Below, in pieces: positions 27,584 through 35,376 of a stretch of DNA of 35,642 nucleotides. The notes beneath the pieces are model-generated. The model worked only from the letters and a program-made list of their open reading frames with translations. It had not been told where the DNA came from and searched no databases. The number at the start of each line of letters is the position of its first letter. The stretch's first letter is position 1. Origin of the DNA: a virus; IMG/VR virus record IMGVR_UViG_3300032738_000331, positions 1-35,642 of that record, one strand, 5' to 3'. A program made the position numbers and the translations under genes.

Positions 27584-27624
27584 CTTTCCTCTTTGGCTTT
27601 AATTTGGCTTTTTGGCTTTTGGCC
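27584..27624 (-). promoter_or_regulatory. gp32 leader with four GCCAAA repeats: candidate autoregulatory operator
   Basis: On the minus strand the expected gp32 leader reads as four GCCAAA units (plus-strand TTTGGC at 27592, 27603, 27611 and 27618), spaced 7-11 bases apart and ending at the GAGGAAA ribosome site. The stretch is A-rich and poor in self-pairing. T4 gp32 represses its own translation by binding an unstructured leader with short repeats; the present repeats are a candidate equivalent. Confidence 0.5.
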
Positions 27625-27633
27625 TGAATAACA

Positions 27634-27662
27634 ACTTTATCACATATGTAAAGGGATGTCAA
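27634..27662 (-). promoter_or_regulatory. Sigma70-like promoter of gp32
   Basis: Minus strand TTGACA (27662-27657), a 17-base spacer, then TAAAGT (27639-27634). The spacer contains TTACA and TGTGA at the same places as in the gp33 promoter. It begins three bases after the stop of the upstream GIY-YIG gene. Confidence 0.65.
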
Positions 27663-27665
27663 GCC

Positions 27666-28310
27666 CTAGTTCTGTTGTATTTTTTTTAATGAATCACTTA
27701 TTTTTTTCCTAGTTTCTTCTGAGAGTGTTTTTCCTTTTCTAAATTCACTCATTTTCTTTCTAGTTTCTTCTGAATGTTTTTTACCATAAAATGGATTATT
27801 TTCACCACTTAAAGATTCACTTATTTTTCTCTTAGATTCTTCTGTGTGTTTTCTACTTTTTCCATAATTTGGATTATTTTTACCTTTAGTGGCTTCACTC
27901 ATTTTTTTTCTATGTTCTTCTGAATGTTTTTTACCATAAAAATGATGTTTTTCACCACTTTTAGATTCACTCATTCTCTTTTTAGTTTCTTCTGAGAAAA
28001 TTCTTTCTTTTAGTTTCTTTTTTGTTTCTTCTGAATGAATATACCCAGAACACCAATCACCACCATCAGTACGATTCTGTAGAATCCCAGTTCGCAAATC
28101 TTTTCTACCTAGAACTGAGATCATGTATATCTCATGTTTAAAGGCTTCTTCTTCAGTTAGATTTTGTTTTAGAAATAATATTCTATCTTTATCTTTAGGT
28201 GGTAATACTCTGTGACGATGAATACAATAAGCTCTACTACCTTTACCCTTACCAATATAATAAGGAGTTCCGTCTTCTCTTAAGTAAGCATAGGTATAAT
28301 AGTTATTCAT
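27666..28310 (-). CDS. GIY-YIG homing endonuclease with NUMOD3 repeats
   Basis: 214 residues. The GIY-YIG nuclease core is at 4-90: [34 protein letters not shown], a [15 protein letters not shown] helix and GGDW. Residues about 90-212 are DNA-binding repeats of the NUMOD3 type, [49 protein letters not shown], and so on. Free-standing endonucleases of this kind spread by cutting a nearby target in related phages. The ATG overlaps the gp59 stop (ATGA) and the gene ends just before the gp32 promoter. The nearby target may be gene 32 or 59; T4 SegG beside gene 32 is a parallel. Confidence 0.88.
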   Translation of the reverse strand: MNNYYTYAYLREDGTPYYIGKGKGSRAYCIHRHRVLPPKDKDRILFLKQNLTEEEAFKHEIYMISVLGRKDLRTGILQNRTDGGDWCSGYIHSEETKKKLKERIFSEETKKRMSESKSGEKHHFYGKKHSEEHRKKMSEATKGKNNPNYGKSRKHTEESKRKISESLSGENNPFYGKKHSEETRKKMSEFRKGKTLSEETRKKISDSLKKIQQN

Positions 28311-28900
28311 AAATTATTAATTTTATTTAATATAATCTTTTTATACTTATCATTATCTATTTTTAAAAACACTCCATATTTATGAATAATCAATGAGGTA
28401 CTGTTCCATATTGGATCATCCAATTTTTTATCAAAATTTTCTGTATAAGTTATGAACTTATTGAGAATAACAAGTGTTTCCAATGAAACATTTTTCCTTA
28501 AATACTCTTTTAATATAATAGGATGATAACCATTTTCACATTTGAATAATTCAGAAAATTCATATGAATCTAATAGATATGAAATTTCATTTGTGAACAG
28601 ATATGTTAATGATTGAATCTTCTTCTTCCATGATAAGTATGTCGTGTTACCATTCTTAATAATATCACCAATCCATAAATTTTTACAATTATTCATCGCA
28701 AAATTTGCAATAAAGAATTGGAGAATTTCTTGTTTTGTTTTTAATCTAGCTAATTTTTCAAAATAAAATCGATCTTTACGCTTATTAAAGGCTGCACTAG
28801 AAGCTTTAACCACACCTTTATATTTTATGTAGTCATATTGCCTTGATCCAAAATGATTTTTAATTGCCAAATATAACTTAAAGCACTCAAATGCGTCCAC
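28307..28900 (-). CDS. 59: Helicase loader gp59
   Basis: 197 residues with a GTG start (28898-28900), the only usable start after the in-frame stop upstream. The sequence [58 protein letters not shown] and WIGDI follows T4 gp59 block by block (KLYLMIK, YDVIKYN, AAYQKRRDKYFFQKL, AWIGDI). T4 gp59 is 217 residues, all-helical, and loads gp41 helicase onto gp32-coated forks. It lies between gp33 and the endonuclease, with gp32 next, consistent with joint function. Confidence 0.85.
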   Translation of the reverse strand: MDAFECFKLYLAIKNHFGSRQYDYIKYKGVVKASSAAFNKRKDRFYFEKLARLKTKQEILQFFIANFAMNNCKNLWIGDIIKNGNTTYLSWKKKIQSLTYLFTNEISYLLDSYEFSELFKCENGYHPIILKEYLRKNVSLETLVILNKFITYTENFDKKLDDPIWNSTSLIIHKYGVFLKIDNDKYKKIILNKINNL

Positions 28901-28901
28901 A

Positions 28902-29192
28902 TTAAAAAGTTAACTTGCTTGTTCTCTTCTTCTTCAAATAATTCAATTGGATAGCATCATGCTCTATTCTTTTCTTCAGTTGCTTACTGACTAGTTTTGA
29001 TACGGTGTCTATGTCAATATCCATATCCTCACAATATAAAACCGTTGCATCAATATAGTTTAATTCTGGATTATTTGCCACTAAGGTTTCAATATCAGAA
29101 GTGAACTTATCGGCGCAAATAAATTTTGATTCTAGCTCACTCTCAAATTTCTTTTTCTGTTGTCCCGTCATCAGTGGTTCTTTAGTAATCAT
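28902..29192 (-). CDS. 33: Late transcription coactivator gp33
   Basis: 96 residues, mostly helical: MITKEPLMTGQQKKKFESEL, ADKFTSDIETLVANNPELNY, IDATVLYCEDMDIDIDTVSK and a basic end, LKKRIEHDAIQLNYLKKKR. The length, the YIDAVLYYCE-like helix and the gene order 33-59-32 fit gp33. In T4 gp33 joins RNA polymerase and the gp45 clamp so that gp55 can fire late promoters. The presence of many TATAAATA promoters in the window fits. It has its own strong promoter overlapping the upstream exonuclease gene. Confidence 0.75.
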   Translation of the reverse strand: MITKEPLMTGQQKKKFESELESKFICADKFTSDIETLVANNPELNYIDATVLYCEDMDIDIDTVSKLVSKQLKKRIEHDAIQLNYLKKKRTSKLTF

Positions 29193-29218
29193 TTGGATTT
29201 AATCTCAAACATAATCAT

Positions 29219-29247
29219 ATCATATCACACTTGTAACTGGTTGTCAA
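29219..29247 (-). promoter_or_regulatory. Sigma70-like promoter of gp33-gp59
   Basis: Minus strand TTGACA (29247-29242), a 17-base spacer, then TATGAT (29224-29219). The -35 box lies in the last codons of the exonuclease gene (Leu-Asp). The spacer shares TTACA and TGTGA positions with the gp32 promoter. The gp33 ATG follows 27 bases later. Confidence 0.75.
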
Positions 29248-29905
29248 GTCGGAATTGATTCAATTGTTTCTTAAATTTTTTGATGTATTTCATATCAAAT
29301 TTTTCTATGAATACTTCAACTTCCATATCACGAGAAACCATCATAATAACAATTTGTTTAACTTTAACTCCCGTCAATTCATAGATCATGCAAGAATATA
29401 TTGCACATTGAATAAAATAAGATTCAATCCATTCCTTACGTTTAATTTGGTCACTGGTTTTAGTATCAATAATAGATAGCTCACCATCAAACTCAGCTAT
29501 AATATCTGGAGTTCCCGCAACACCTAATATTTTACTATAAAGCTGCTGCTCTATGCATCGTATATTATTTATACGATGCAATGTTGGCTTTAATTTATTA
29601 AAAAACATTTTCAATAATGGTCTAGAGAAATCAACTTCTTTATTCTGAAGATAATTCTCAACAATACTATGAAAAGCCGTACCATTGGTTGATGTTCTGT
29701 TCATTTTATTATCAGCAGCTCTATCCCCGACTCTATTTCTCCATTTTTGAATTGATTCCTTTTTAGCATGTGATAATACAGATGTCACAGAAACCATTGG
29801 TTTTGTTTTTGTGTCACCAACAATAATATAATGTCTAACTCCATTAATTTCTATTCTCTCTAATTTTGGGAACTCAATATCAAAACCCTTATAATCATAT
29901 TTCAT
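29225..29905 (-). CDS. RecB-like PD-(D/E)xK exonuclease
   Basis: 226 residues. After an N-terminal beta section (MKYDYKGFDIEFPKLERIEI, VSVTSVLSHAKKES) come the RecB/Cas4/MGME-type nuclease motifs: GTAFHSIVENYL (His), VAGTPDIIAEFDG (Asp), LSIIDTKTSDQIK (DxK) and FIQCAIYSCMIYE (Q-x3-Y). Such phage exonucleases take part in recombination or DNA degradation. The start overlaps the PhoH stop (ATGA), so they are co-translated. The coding region includes a perfect 11-bp inverted repeat and the -35 box of the gp33 promoter. Confidence 0.75.
   Translation of the reverse strand: MKYDYKGFDIEFPKLERIEINGVRHYIIVGDTKTKPMVSVTSVLSHAKKESIQKWRNRVGDRAADNKMNRTSTNGTAFHSIVENYLQNKEVDFSRPLLKMFFNKLKPTLHRINNIRCIEQQLYSKILGVAGTPDIIAEFDGELSIIDTKTSDQIKRKEWIESYFIQCAIYSCMIYELTGVKVKQIVIMMVSRDMEVEVFIEKFDMKYIKKFKKQLNQFRLDNQLQV
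29554..29580. repeat. Perfect 11-bp inverted repeat within the exonuclease gene
   Basis: TGCATCGTATA (29554-29564), a five-base TTATT spacer, then TATACGATGCA (29570-29580). It encodes His-Arg-Ile-Asn-Asn-Ile-Arg-Cys. There is no T tract, so it is not a typical terminator. Confidence 0.85.
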
Positions 29906-31890
29906 CTTATACCTAAATTATACTTAGCAATAATATATTGCTTCACAAAATCTGAGCGAACAATATCATCAATACCAAACTCAATCACATCAAATGAATT
30001 CATTTGATTAATAATTCTCATAAAATCAATAATTCCATTTTTCTCAGATAACTTGGTTAAGTCAGATTGTGCCGCATCACCACAAAAACATATCTTACAG
30101 TCTTCACCAACTCTTGTAATAATTGAATCATTCTCATGAAATGATAGATTCTCAAATTCATCAACAATGATAATTGCCCGATCAAAAGTAGTTCCCCTAA
30201 TAAATGAAGTACTCCAAAAACTAATAGTTCCTTGCAATTTTAAATTTGAATAAATTGTCTCGTATTGTTCAGCATTATCAAAATCAAACATACCCTTAAC
30301 CATATTTTTATATGGTATTTCATACAATGCCGATTTATCGTCATGAGAGTTGTGAGTAACTATGTAGTCATCAGTAATATAAAGATTTTCAGAATTATCA
30401 ACACTAATACATTTAACCTCCTTAACCCCGATTGGCTCAATAGACTTTATTCCAATATTGTGCATATATTTACATGAAAATCTTTCAGCCTTTCTAGAAA
30501 TAAAGAATGGATTAATATCATTTGGTAAACTTATTGTAAATTCATAAGATATTAATCTGCATGTTAATTTCTGTCGTTTTCCTTGTCTATCAGTAATATA
30601 TGAAATCATACCAACCCTATCCCTCTCACATAATACAGATCTACCACCAAGAGATTTAACTATTTCAATTACATCCATTGCCAATCTCTTTGATGTTGTG
30701 GTATATGAAGCCTCCCCAATCTTCTTTACTGTACCATCAGTATCCATTAACCCCCGTAATAATTCAATTCTATCATGAATTGATGAAAATTTATATAAAT
30801 CTGGGATAAATTTTGTATCACATTTTGATTTATTTAACCCAAGTTTAATCAACTCATTTTTTATTATATTTTCTGATAATATTTTTGTTGGAATAAATTC
30901 ATATTTTAAATTATCGACAACTTTATTATTTTCACAATAATATTTTAATGTTGATCTCTTTTTATTTAATGATTCTAAAGCAACACCAATTGAATGATAC
31001 TTTTCACTCTCGGAAGTATCAAGATTTGTAACTAAAACTCTTTTGGCTGGTTTATTATTTTTAGGCGAATTATTTATAGTGTAAGTAATATTACGATTAT
31101 TATTTGTTAAATAACACCCCATTGATGTAATTTCATCATCTACTCTCTCAATTAACTCATTATCAGTATTTGAGAATGAAATAGAAGATGATATACTACC
31201 GTCACCTAAAATTACACCAAGTGTATATGGTGGGATAGGTAAATTATTTTTTGTAAACTCAATCGCTGCATTTCTAGGAAGATAATGATTTATTTTACCA
31301 CTATTGTTTAATAAAGTTTCAATAATTTGTTTGGTTGTTTTTGTTGACCCAGGTTTACCTCTCTTTTTTTCTTCATACGTTCTCGTCACCCATAAATGAT
31401 CTTCACAACATTCAGTGGATGTATTTTCCGTAGTTGTAACTTTATATACTAATTTCTTTCCCTTTGGGAATACCTTTGTTACTTTCGTTTGTTTACCATC
31501 ACAACCAATAACATAATCGCCAACTTTAATTTCACCCATAGTAGACCAGCCAGTTGGAGTTAGTATTTTAGCATCTAATGGCTGTGGTCCTGGAAGGAAA
31601 CCAATCTCCCTAGTTGGAACTAAAGAACGCACAATATAGATTTTATCATAAGGTGTTCTATAATCAAGAACATCTCTTAAAGCATTATATAAAACACACA
31701 TCGTCTTACCAGTTCCCGCAACACCATGTGCAATTATGTGTTTTCCTTCTTTGTATGATTCAAATAATCTTCTTTGATTCACGGTAAGTGGTTCAATAAC
31801 TGATAACTTTGAAATATCTATTGGTTTTTTAGTCCTCCTACCATTAGAAAATTCATTAGTATTTGTATTTCTTGCTTTTCTTGCTGGCAT
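29902..31890 (-). CDS. phoH: PhoH-like ATPase interrupted by an intein
   Basis: The 662-residue precursor is a 249-residue PhoH (residues 1-101 and 515-662) with a 413-residue intein. PhoH motifs: NQRRLFESYKEGKHIIAHG, Walker A GVAGTGKT (56-63), and, after the intein, the Walker B strand AIIIVDEFENL and CFCGDAAQSDL. Joining FLPG to SHDDKSALYEIPYKNM restores the usual cyanophage PhoH sequence, and the spliced length is normal. PhoH is a P-loop ATPase of uncertain role, common in marine phages. The gene is coupled to the exonuclease (ATGA overlap) and lies 11 bases from a free-standing HNH endonuclease gene. Confidence 0.9.
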   Translation of the reverse strand: MPARKARNTNTNEFSNGRRTKKPIDISKLSVIEPLTVNQRRLFESYKEGKHIIAHGVAGTGKTMCVLYNALRDVLDYRTPYDKIYIVRSLVPTREIGFLPGPQPLDAKILTPTGWSTMGEIKVGDYVIGCDGKQTKVTKVFPKGKKLVYKVTTTENTSTECCEDHLWVTRTYEEKKRGKPGSTKTTKQIIETLLNNSGKINHYLPRNAAIEFTKNNLPIPPYTLGVILGDGSISSSISFSNTDNELIERVDDEITSMGCYLTNNNRNITYTINNSPKNNKPAKRVLVTNLDTSESEKYHSIGVALESLNKKRSTLKYYCENNKVVDNLKYEFIPTKILSENIIKNELIKLGLNKSKCDTKFIPDLYKFSSIHDRIELLRGLMDTDGTVKKIGEASYTTTSKRLAMDVIEIVKSLGGRSVLCERDRVGMISYITDRQGKRQKLTCRLISYEFTISLPNDINPFFISRKAERFSCKYMHNIGIKSIEPIGVKEVKCISVDNSENLYITDDYIVTHNSHDDKSALYEIPYKNMVKGMFDFDNAEQYETIYSNLKLQGTISFWSTSFIRGTTFDRAIIIVDEFENLSFHENDSIITRVGEDCKICFCGDAAQSDLTKLSEKNGIIDFMRIINQMNSFDVIEFGIDDIVRSDFVKQYIIAKYNLGIR
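30349..31587 (-). mobile_element. PhoH intein, class 3-type, with LAGLIDADG endonuclease
   Basis: The 413-residue intein begins PQPLDAKILTPTGW (Pro1, not Cys or Ser) and ends YIVTHN before Ser+1. Class 3 inteins lack an N-terminal nucleophile and show a separated W-C-T set: Trp two residues after the block B His, Cys in block F, Thr before the final His-Asn. All are present: H64/W66 (CEDHLW), C393 (VKCISVD), T411-H412-N413. The insert holds a two-motif LAGLIDADG endonuclease: TLGVILGDGSISS and LLRGLMDTDGTVKK. Confidence 0.83.
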
Positions 31891-31901
31891 ATTTTTGTTT
31901 T

Positions 31902-32288
31902 CTAATTGGTTTTTATATGTTCTGAAATCTTAAGTACATGATCTATAAAATCACTGGCATTTAATGTATGTTTCATGAAATTACATTTAGAACAACATGG
32001 AACAGAATTTTCTTCAGTATATCCAACATCATTATTAACTCGATCAATTCCTTGAAATTTTATTGGATTACCATGTAATGAACTTCCATGTCTAGAAGTA
32101 TTTTTAAATTGTTTTAATGGAGCAGTTACTCCACAATAATAACAGTCACCTTTAACAATACTAATAAATGATGATTCCGTTAAATTAAAATTCCTACTTC
32201 TTCTAGTTGCATCAGATTTATATTTACGATATCGTCTTCGATATACATCTGATTCGGTAGAATTTATAGTATAAATTATTTCATTCAT
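31902..32288 (-). CDS. Free-standing HNH homing endonuclease
   Basis: 128 residues. The zinc-knuckle HNH core is CYYCGVTAPLKQF, FQGIDRVNNDVGYTEENSVP and CCSKCNFMKHTLNA, followed by a helix FIDHVLKISEHIK. The first half is basic (YRRRYRKYKSDATRRSRNF) and may contact DNA. This IDRxxN...GYT...N.VPCC..CN form is a common homing-endonuclease type in T4-like cyanophages. It starts on the stop of the small FmdB-like gene (ATGA) and ends 11 bases before phoH, which suggests insertion between two genes that were once closer. Confidence 0.85.
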   Translation of the reverse strand: MNEIIYTINSTESDVYRRRYRKYKSDATRRSRNFNLTESSFISIVKGDCYYCGVTAPLKQFKNTSRHGSSLHGNPIKFQGIDRVNNDVGYTEENSVPCCSKCNFMKHTLNASDFIDHVLKISEHIKTN

Positions 32289-32533
32289 ATTTTCTTCACA
32301 GATGAACCTGGAACCCGTCCAACTTTCGATAAAACTTCATTCCAACTTGAATGTTTCTTGATTAGTGTATCCTTCCATTCACCCATTTCAACACCAGATG
32401 GGCAAGTCGATGGATCTGACCAATCTCTAATACAGTTTGTATTATCCTTTTTAAATTGCTCCCACTCATCAACACTCAATTTTAATTCTGTCTTCTCACC
32501 AGTTTTTATATTCACAATTGGATATATTGGCAT
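32285..32533 (-). CDS. Small FmdB-like phage protein
   Basis: 82 residues: MPIYPIVNIKTGEKTELKLS, VDEWEQFKKDN, and a basic end SSWNEVLSKVGRVPGSSVKK. The opening MPxYxxxNxxTGE...SxxEwxxFxKDN resembles phage proteins of the FmdB-like small zinc-ribbon group, but the expected CxxC pairs are missing; the only cysteines are single (NCIRDW, TCPSG). The function is unknown. Ribosome site GGGAGAA and tight spacing with its neighbours support the start. Confidence 0.6.
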   Translation of the reverse strand: MPIYPIVNIKTGEKTELKLSVDEWEQFKKDNTNCIRDWSDPSTCPSGVEMGEWKDTLIKKHSSWNEVLSKVGRVPGSSVKKI

Positions 32534-32554
32534 AAATTATTCTCCCATATATTA

Positions 32555-33337
32555 CTATTTAACAAGTTTCCAACCTCTATATGTTTTCCTCTTCTCATTA
32601 ATTAACCTACTAACACCATTTGGTAATAAGTTATTATTATTTGCAAATAAAGATAACTCACCAATAATAACATAATAATATTCCCCATTAGGAGATAATA
32701 AACAATATTTATTACCAGAACCTGGACTATTCCAATCACTTACCGGCTTTAAATTTTTAATTTTACTGGGATTTGTTAAAGTCCACCCCTTATGTTTATA
32801 TTGTTTATATGATCTAAGTGAATATAAACAATATAAACTTAAATTATTATCTATTGAAAATTGTTTAATATTTGTACCAGAATAGATAATACCATCTGGG
32901 GAGGTGAAGGAATATTGGCTCACATGTAGTGGTGGCTTTATCCAAAGATTTTTATTCCGTTTAGACAGTCGTAATTTTGCCTCATTGCTCATTCCAGGCC
33001 CAAGTATCCTACCCCTAAGAGATTTACTAATCTTAATTTTACTTTCTTTTGTATGTCCTGTAAATATTGGAGGTGAATCACCACCATCAGTAAGGTTTCT
33101 AAGTATTCCAGTTCCTAAATCTTTTCTACCTAAAACATCAATCATGTATTTCTCATGTTTAAATGCTTCCTCTTCAGTTAGGTTTTGCTTTAGGAATAGT
33201 ATTCTATTTTTATCTTTAGGAACCGGAAGACGACGATTTGAATTGAATGCTCTATCATTAGACCCCTTACCGATATAATAAGGAGTTCTGTCTTCCCGCA
33301 AATACGCATAAGTATAAAATCTGTTAGGATTTACCAT
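32555..33337 (-). CDS. GIY-YIG homing endonuclease with different C-terminal DNA-binding repeats
   Basis: 260 residues. Residues 6-90 ([60 protein letters not shown]) closely match the first 90 residues of the GIY-YIG enzyme between gp59 and gp32. The rest differs: a short NUMOD3-like helix (HTKESKIKISKSLRGR) and two copies of a 48-residue module of the type YSFTSPDGIIYSGT...NNLS...YKHKGWTL and YCLLSPNGEYYYVI...NNLL...YRGWKLVK. The target is probably in thyX next door or its intein-free relatives. The ribosome site is AAGAGCAG. Confidence 0.85.
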   Translation of the reverse strand: MVNPNRFYTYAYLREDRTPYYIGKGSNDRAFNSNRRLPVPKDKNRILFLKQNLTEEEAFKHEKYMIDVLGRKDLGTGILRNLTDGGDSPPIFTGHTKESKIKISKSLRGRILGPGMSNEAKLRLSKRNKNLWIKPPLHVSQYSFTSPDGIIYSGTNIKQFSIDNNLSLYCLYSLRSYKQYKHKGWTLTNPSKIKNLKPVSDWNSPGSGNKYCLLSPNGEYYYVIIGELSLFANNNNLLPNGVSRLINEKRKTYRGWKLVK

Positions 33338-33366
33338 AACTGCTCTTTAGTTGACTGCATTAATAT

Positions 33367-35076
33367 TTAGGGGGATAATTTCGCCTTGTGCAATCTTTTT
33401 TCTTCATAATATTCACATACATTGGGTGCCCAAGATTTAAGTTTTGGCCACAACATTTCACATAATGCCTGAATTTCTAATTGTGCATCACGCTTAGCTC
33501 TTAGGTCCATGAAATGGAGAGCAGATCTCAAATTCATAGTAACAACAAAATTCTGTCTTATACCCTGTGGTAATAGATCACGAATATGTTCCTCATTATA
33601 CCCCTGTAATCTCCTTCTGTCATACTTCTGACAGGCTAATAGTATATCTGCTAAATCTTCTTGAATGTCTTCTTCTGTGTATGTATAACGATCTCCCTGA
33701 CGATCAATATAAAAGCCAGGGGGTCTTAGATAGAATACATCTTCTATTGGAATGAGGCCATTTGCAACCTTCTGAACTCTCCTGCCGGTGTATCGTTGAG
33801 ATTGACAATTGTGAACAACAATACCATCACATACAAAATTATGATATTTAGAATCAACCTCTATATCATATGTTACATCAGTTCTTAGATATTCAATAGA
33901 AACAATTTTTCTAAAATGAGTTCTTAAACTTTTATGTTCTTTAACATGGCAAGATGAACAAAGAATTTCATAATTGTCTAAATTATATGATTCTTTAATA
34001 TTGTCTTTTACTGGAATTATGTGATGACAATGCAGATTTTCAGTTGTTCCACAATTATTACAAACTCTACCATGATGATCTAATATCTTAGATTTTGAAT
34101 ATTTTTGCCAATTATAAACTCTATTTTCAGTAAAATCATCATATTTTCTCGACGGGTGATTTTCTTTATTTTTTAAATGCGCAAGTTTTATGTTATTAAT
34201 TCCATTCAATCTTCGTCTATTAATTTGTTCTTCTGTAAAATGAGAAGTATCTAATTTTTTACCAGTATTATGATCTCTTCGATATTCCCAAGTAATACCA
34301 AACAGATATGCATATTTCTTAATTACTTCATAAGAACACCCCAATTCAGATGCTATGGTTTTAGGTGACTTTTCTTTTAGTTGTTCAGATAACCAAATTG
34401 GATTACTATACCACTCTCTAGCACCTCTTACACTTAATTTAACACCCCTTAAACTTACATTAACACCATTACATGCAACATTATCACCAATATTCAATTC
34501 CTTTAATCTCATCCAACCATTATCTGTAAAAATTCTATGATCCATAGAACATTTTAACTGTTTGCCATCATCTAAAGTAACTTGATATAAATCCTTTTCT
34601 GAATTTTTAAAAACTTTACCAATTTTTGAATATTCAAAATACCCTCGATCCTCATTTAATGATTTAATTAATGGTAATTCTTCATTGGAAGAGTATTTTT
34701 CATATAAATCTTTAATGGTTAGCTTTTTCTTCTTTTTATACTTTACATCTATTAAACTCTCTTCAGCAAGACAATCAAAACTCATCAATCTATGAGTCCT
34801 AGCCTGAACCATAACACTATGAACAAACCCAACACAATTAAAAGTTATACTTGGATGTTCTAAAGGCCCAAAATGCCCCCTATCATTAGCTAGAAGACTC
34901 TCTACAATCCACTTACCATGATCTTTAGGTACTGGTTTATCATATATTGCATCTTCTGAATAATCATTTTTCGCGGCTTGCCAAATAACCTGTTCTGCTA
35001 ATGGATAACATTGTAATACTTCAACTTTTAAATTCTTATCAAGACTCACTAAATCTTGTGCGCTTACTGGTTTCAT
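33367..35076 (-). CDS. thyX: Flavin-dependent thymidylate synthase ThyX interrupted by an intein
   Basis: The 569-residue precursor equals a 247-residue ThyX plus a 322-residue intein. ThyX makes dTMP from dUMP with FAD and methylene-tetrahydrofolate. Evidence: FGPLEHPSITFNCVGFV, QARTHRLMSFD joined after splicing to CQSQRYTGRR, reconstituting the RHRxxS...SxRY signature, then EDIQEDLADILLACQ, LLPQGIRQNFVVTMNLRSAL and FMDLRAKRDAQLEIQAL (substrate-binding Arg and Asn side chains conserved). The spliced length is normal. The gene lies between a GIY-YIG endonuclease and a small Cys-rich gene. Confidence 0.92.
   Translation of the reverse strand: MKPVSAQDLVSLDKNLKVEVLQCYPLAEQVIWQAAKNDYSEDAIYDKPVPKDHGKWIVESLLANDRGHFGPLEHPSITFNCVGFVHSVMVQARTHRLMSFDCLAEESLIDVKYKKKKKLTIKDLYEKYSSNEELPLIKSLNEDRGYFEYSKIGKVFKNSEKDLYQVTLDDGKQLKCSMDHRIFTDNGWMRLKELNIGDNVACNGVNVSLRGVKLSVRGAREWYSNPIWLSEQLKEKSPKTIASELGCSYEVIKKYAYLFGITWEYRRDHNTGKKLDTSHFTEEQINRRRLNGINNIKLAHLKNKENHPSRKYDDFTENRVYNWQKYSKSKILDHHGRVCNNCGTTENLHCHHIIPVKDNIKESYNLDNYEILCSSCHVKEHKSLRTHFRKIVSIEYLRTDVTYDIEVDSKYHNFVCDGIVVHNCQSQRYTGRRVQKVANGLIPIEDVFYLRPPGFYIDRQGDRYTYTEEDIQEDLADILLACQKYDRRRLQGYNEEHIRDLLPQGIRQNFVVTMNLRSALHFMDLRAKRDAQLEIQALCEMLWPKLKSWAPNVCEYYEEKRLHKAKLSP
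33808..34773 (-). mobile_element. ThyX intein, class 1, with HNH endonuclease
   Basis: The 322-residue intein runs from Cys1 (CLAEESLIDVKY) to GIVVHN, then Cys+1. Block B is LKCSMDHRIFT. The endonuclease is HNH: VCNNCGTTENLHCHHIIP, then ILCSSCHVKEHKSL. A helix-turn-helix-like segment (PKTIASELGCSYEVIKKY) precedes it. It interrupts the catalytic signature of ThyX between Asp101 and the Cys after splicing. Confidence 0.88.
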
Positions 35077-35083
35077 ATTTTAA

Positions 35084-35356
35084 TTAATCCTCACGTTGAT
35101 TATCTAATAACTTTTGTATAAATATATTCATTATTCCAGCGGCACCACAATAACCACCCTCATAGCATTCATCAGCAACTTGGATATATGCTGAATGTTC
35201 TCCCCATTTTTCATATACCATAAGCCAAGAATTTGATGGGCCAACTAACATATCACCATGTTTACATGGATCAAATAATTCCACTTGTTCATTACAACAT
35301 ATATCCTTCGCACCCATAAACACATTTCGGCACACTGAACAATATTTACTTTCCAT
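35084..35356 (-). CDS. Small Cys-rich protein, function unknown
   Basis: I use the ATG at 35354-35356 (MESKYCSVCRNVFMG), giving 90 residues, in preference to the TTG two codons upstream. CSVC and ICC at the N-terminus followed by DPCKHGD suggest a small zinc-binding knuckle; more cysteines follow (DECYEGGYCGAAG). No family is recognised. It is 7 bases ahead of thyX and likely in the same transcript. Its short leader contains part of a large interlocked inverted repeat. Confidence 0.55.
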   Translation of the reverse strand: MESKYCSVCRNVFMGAKDICCNEQVELFDPCKHGDMLVGPSNSWLMVYEKWGEHSAYIQVADECYEGGYCGAAGIMNIFIQKLLDNQRED

Positions 35357-35376
35357 ATTCAATTAATTACTCGTCA

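Noticed and set aside
29566-29573. TATAAATA match on the minus strand inside the exonuclease gene
   Set aside because: It is formed by the inverted repeat within coding sequence and no late gene start follows nearby.
29902-31890. PhoH as a broken or fused gene
   Set aside because: Block A, B, F and G intein motifs and exact joining of the PhoH parts explain the extra length.
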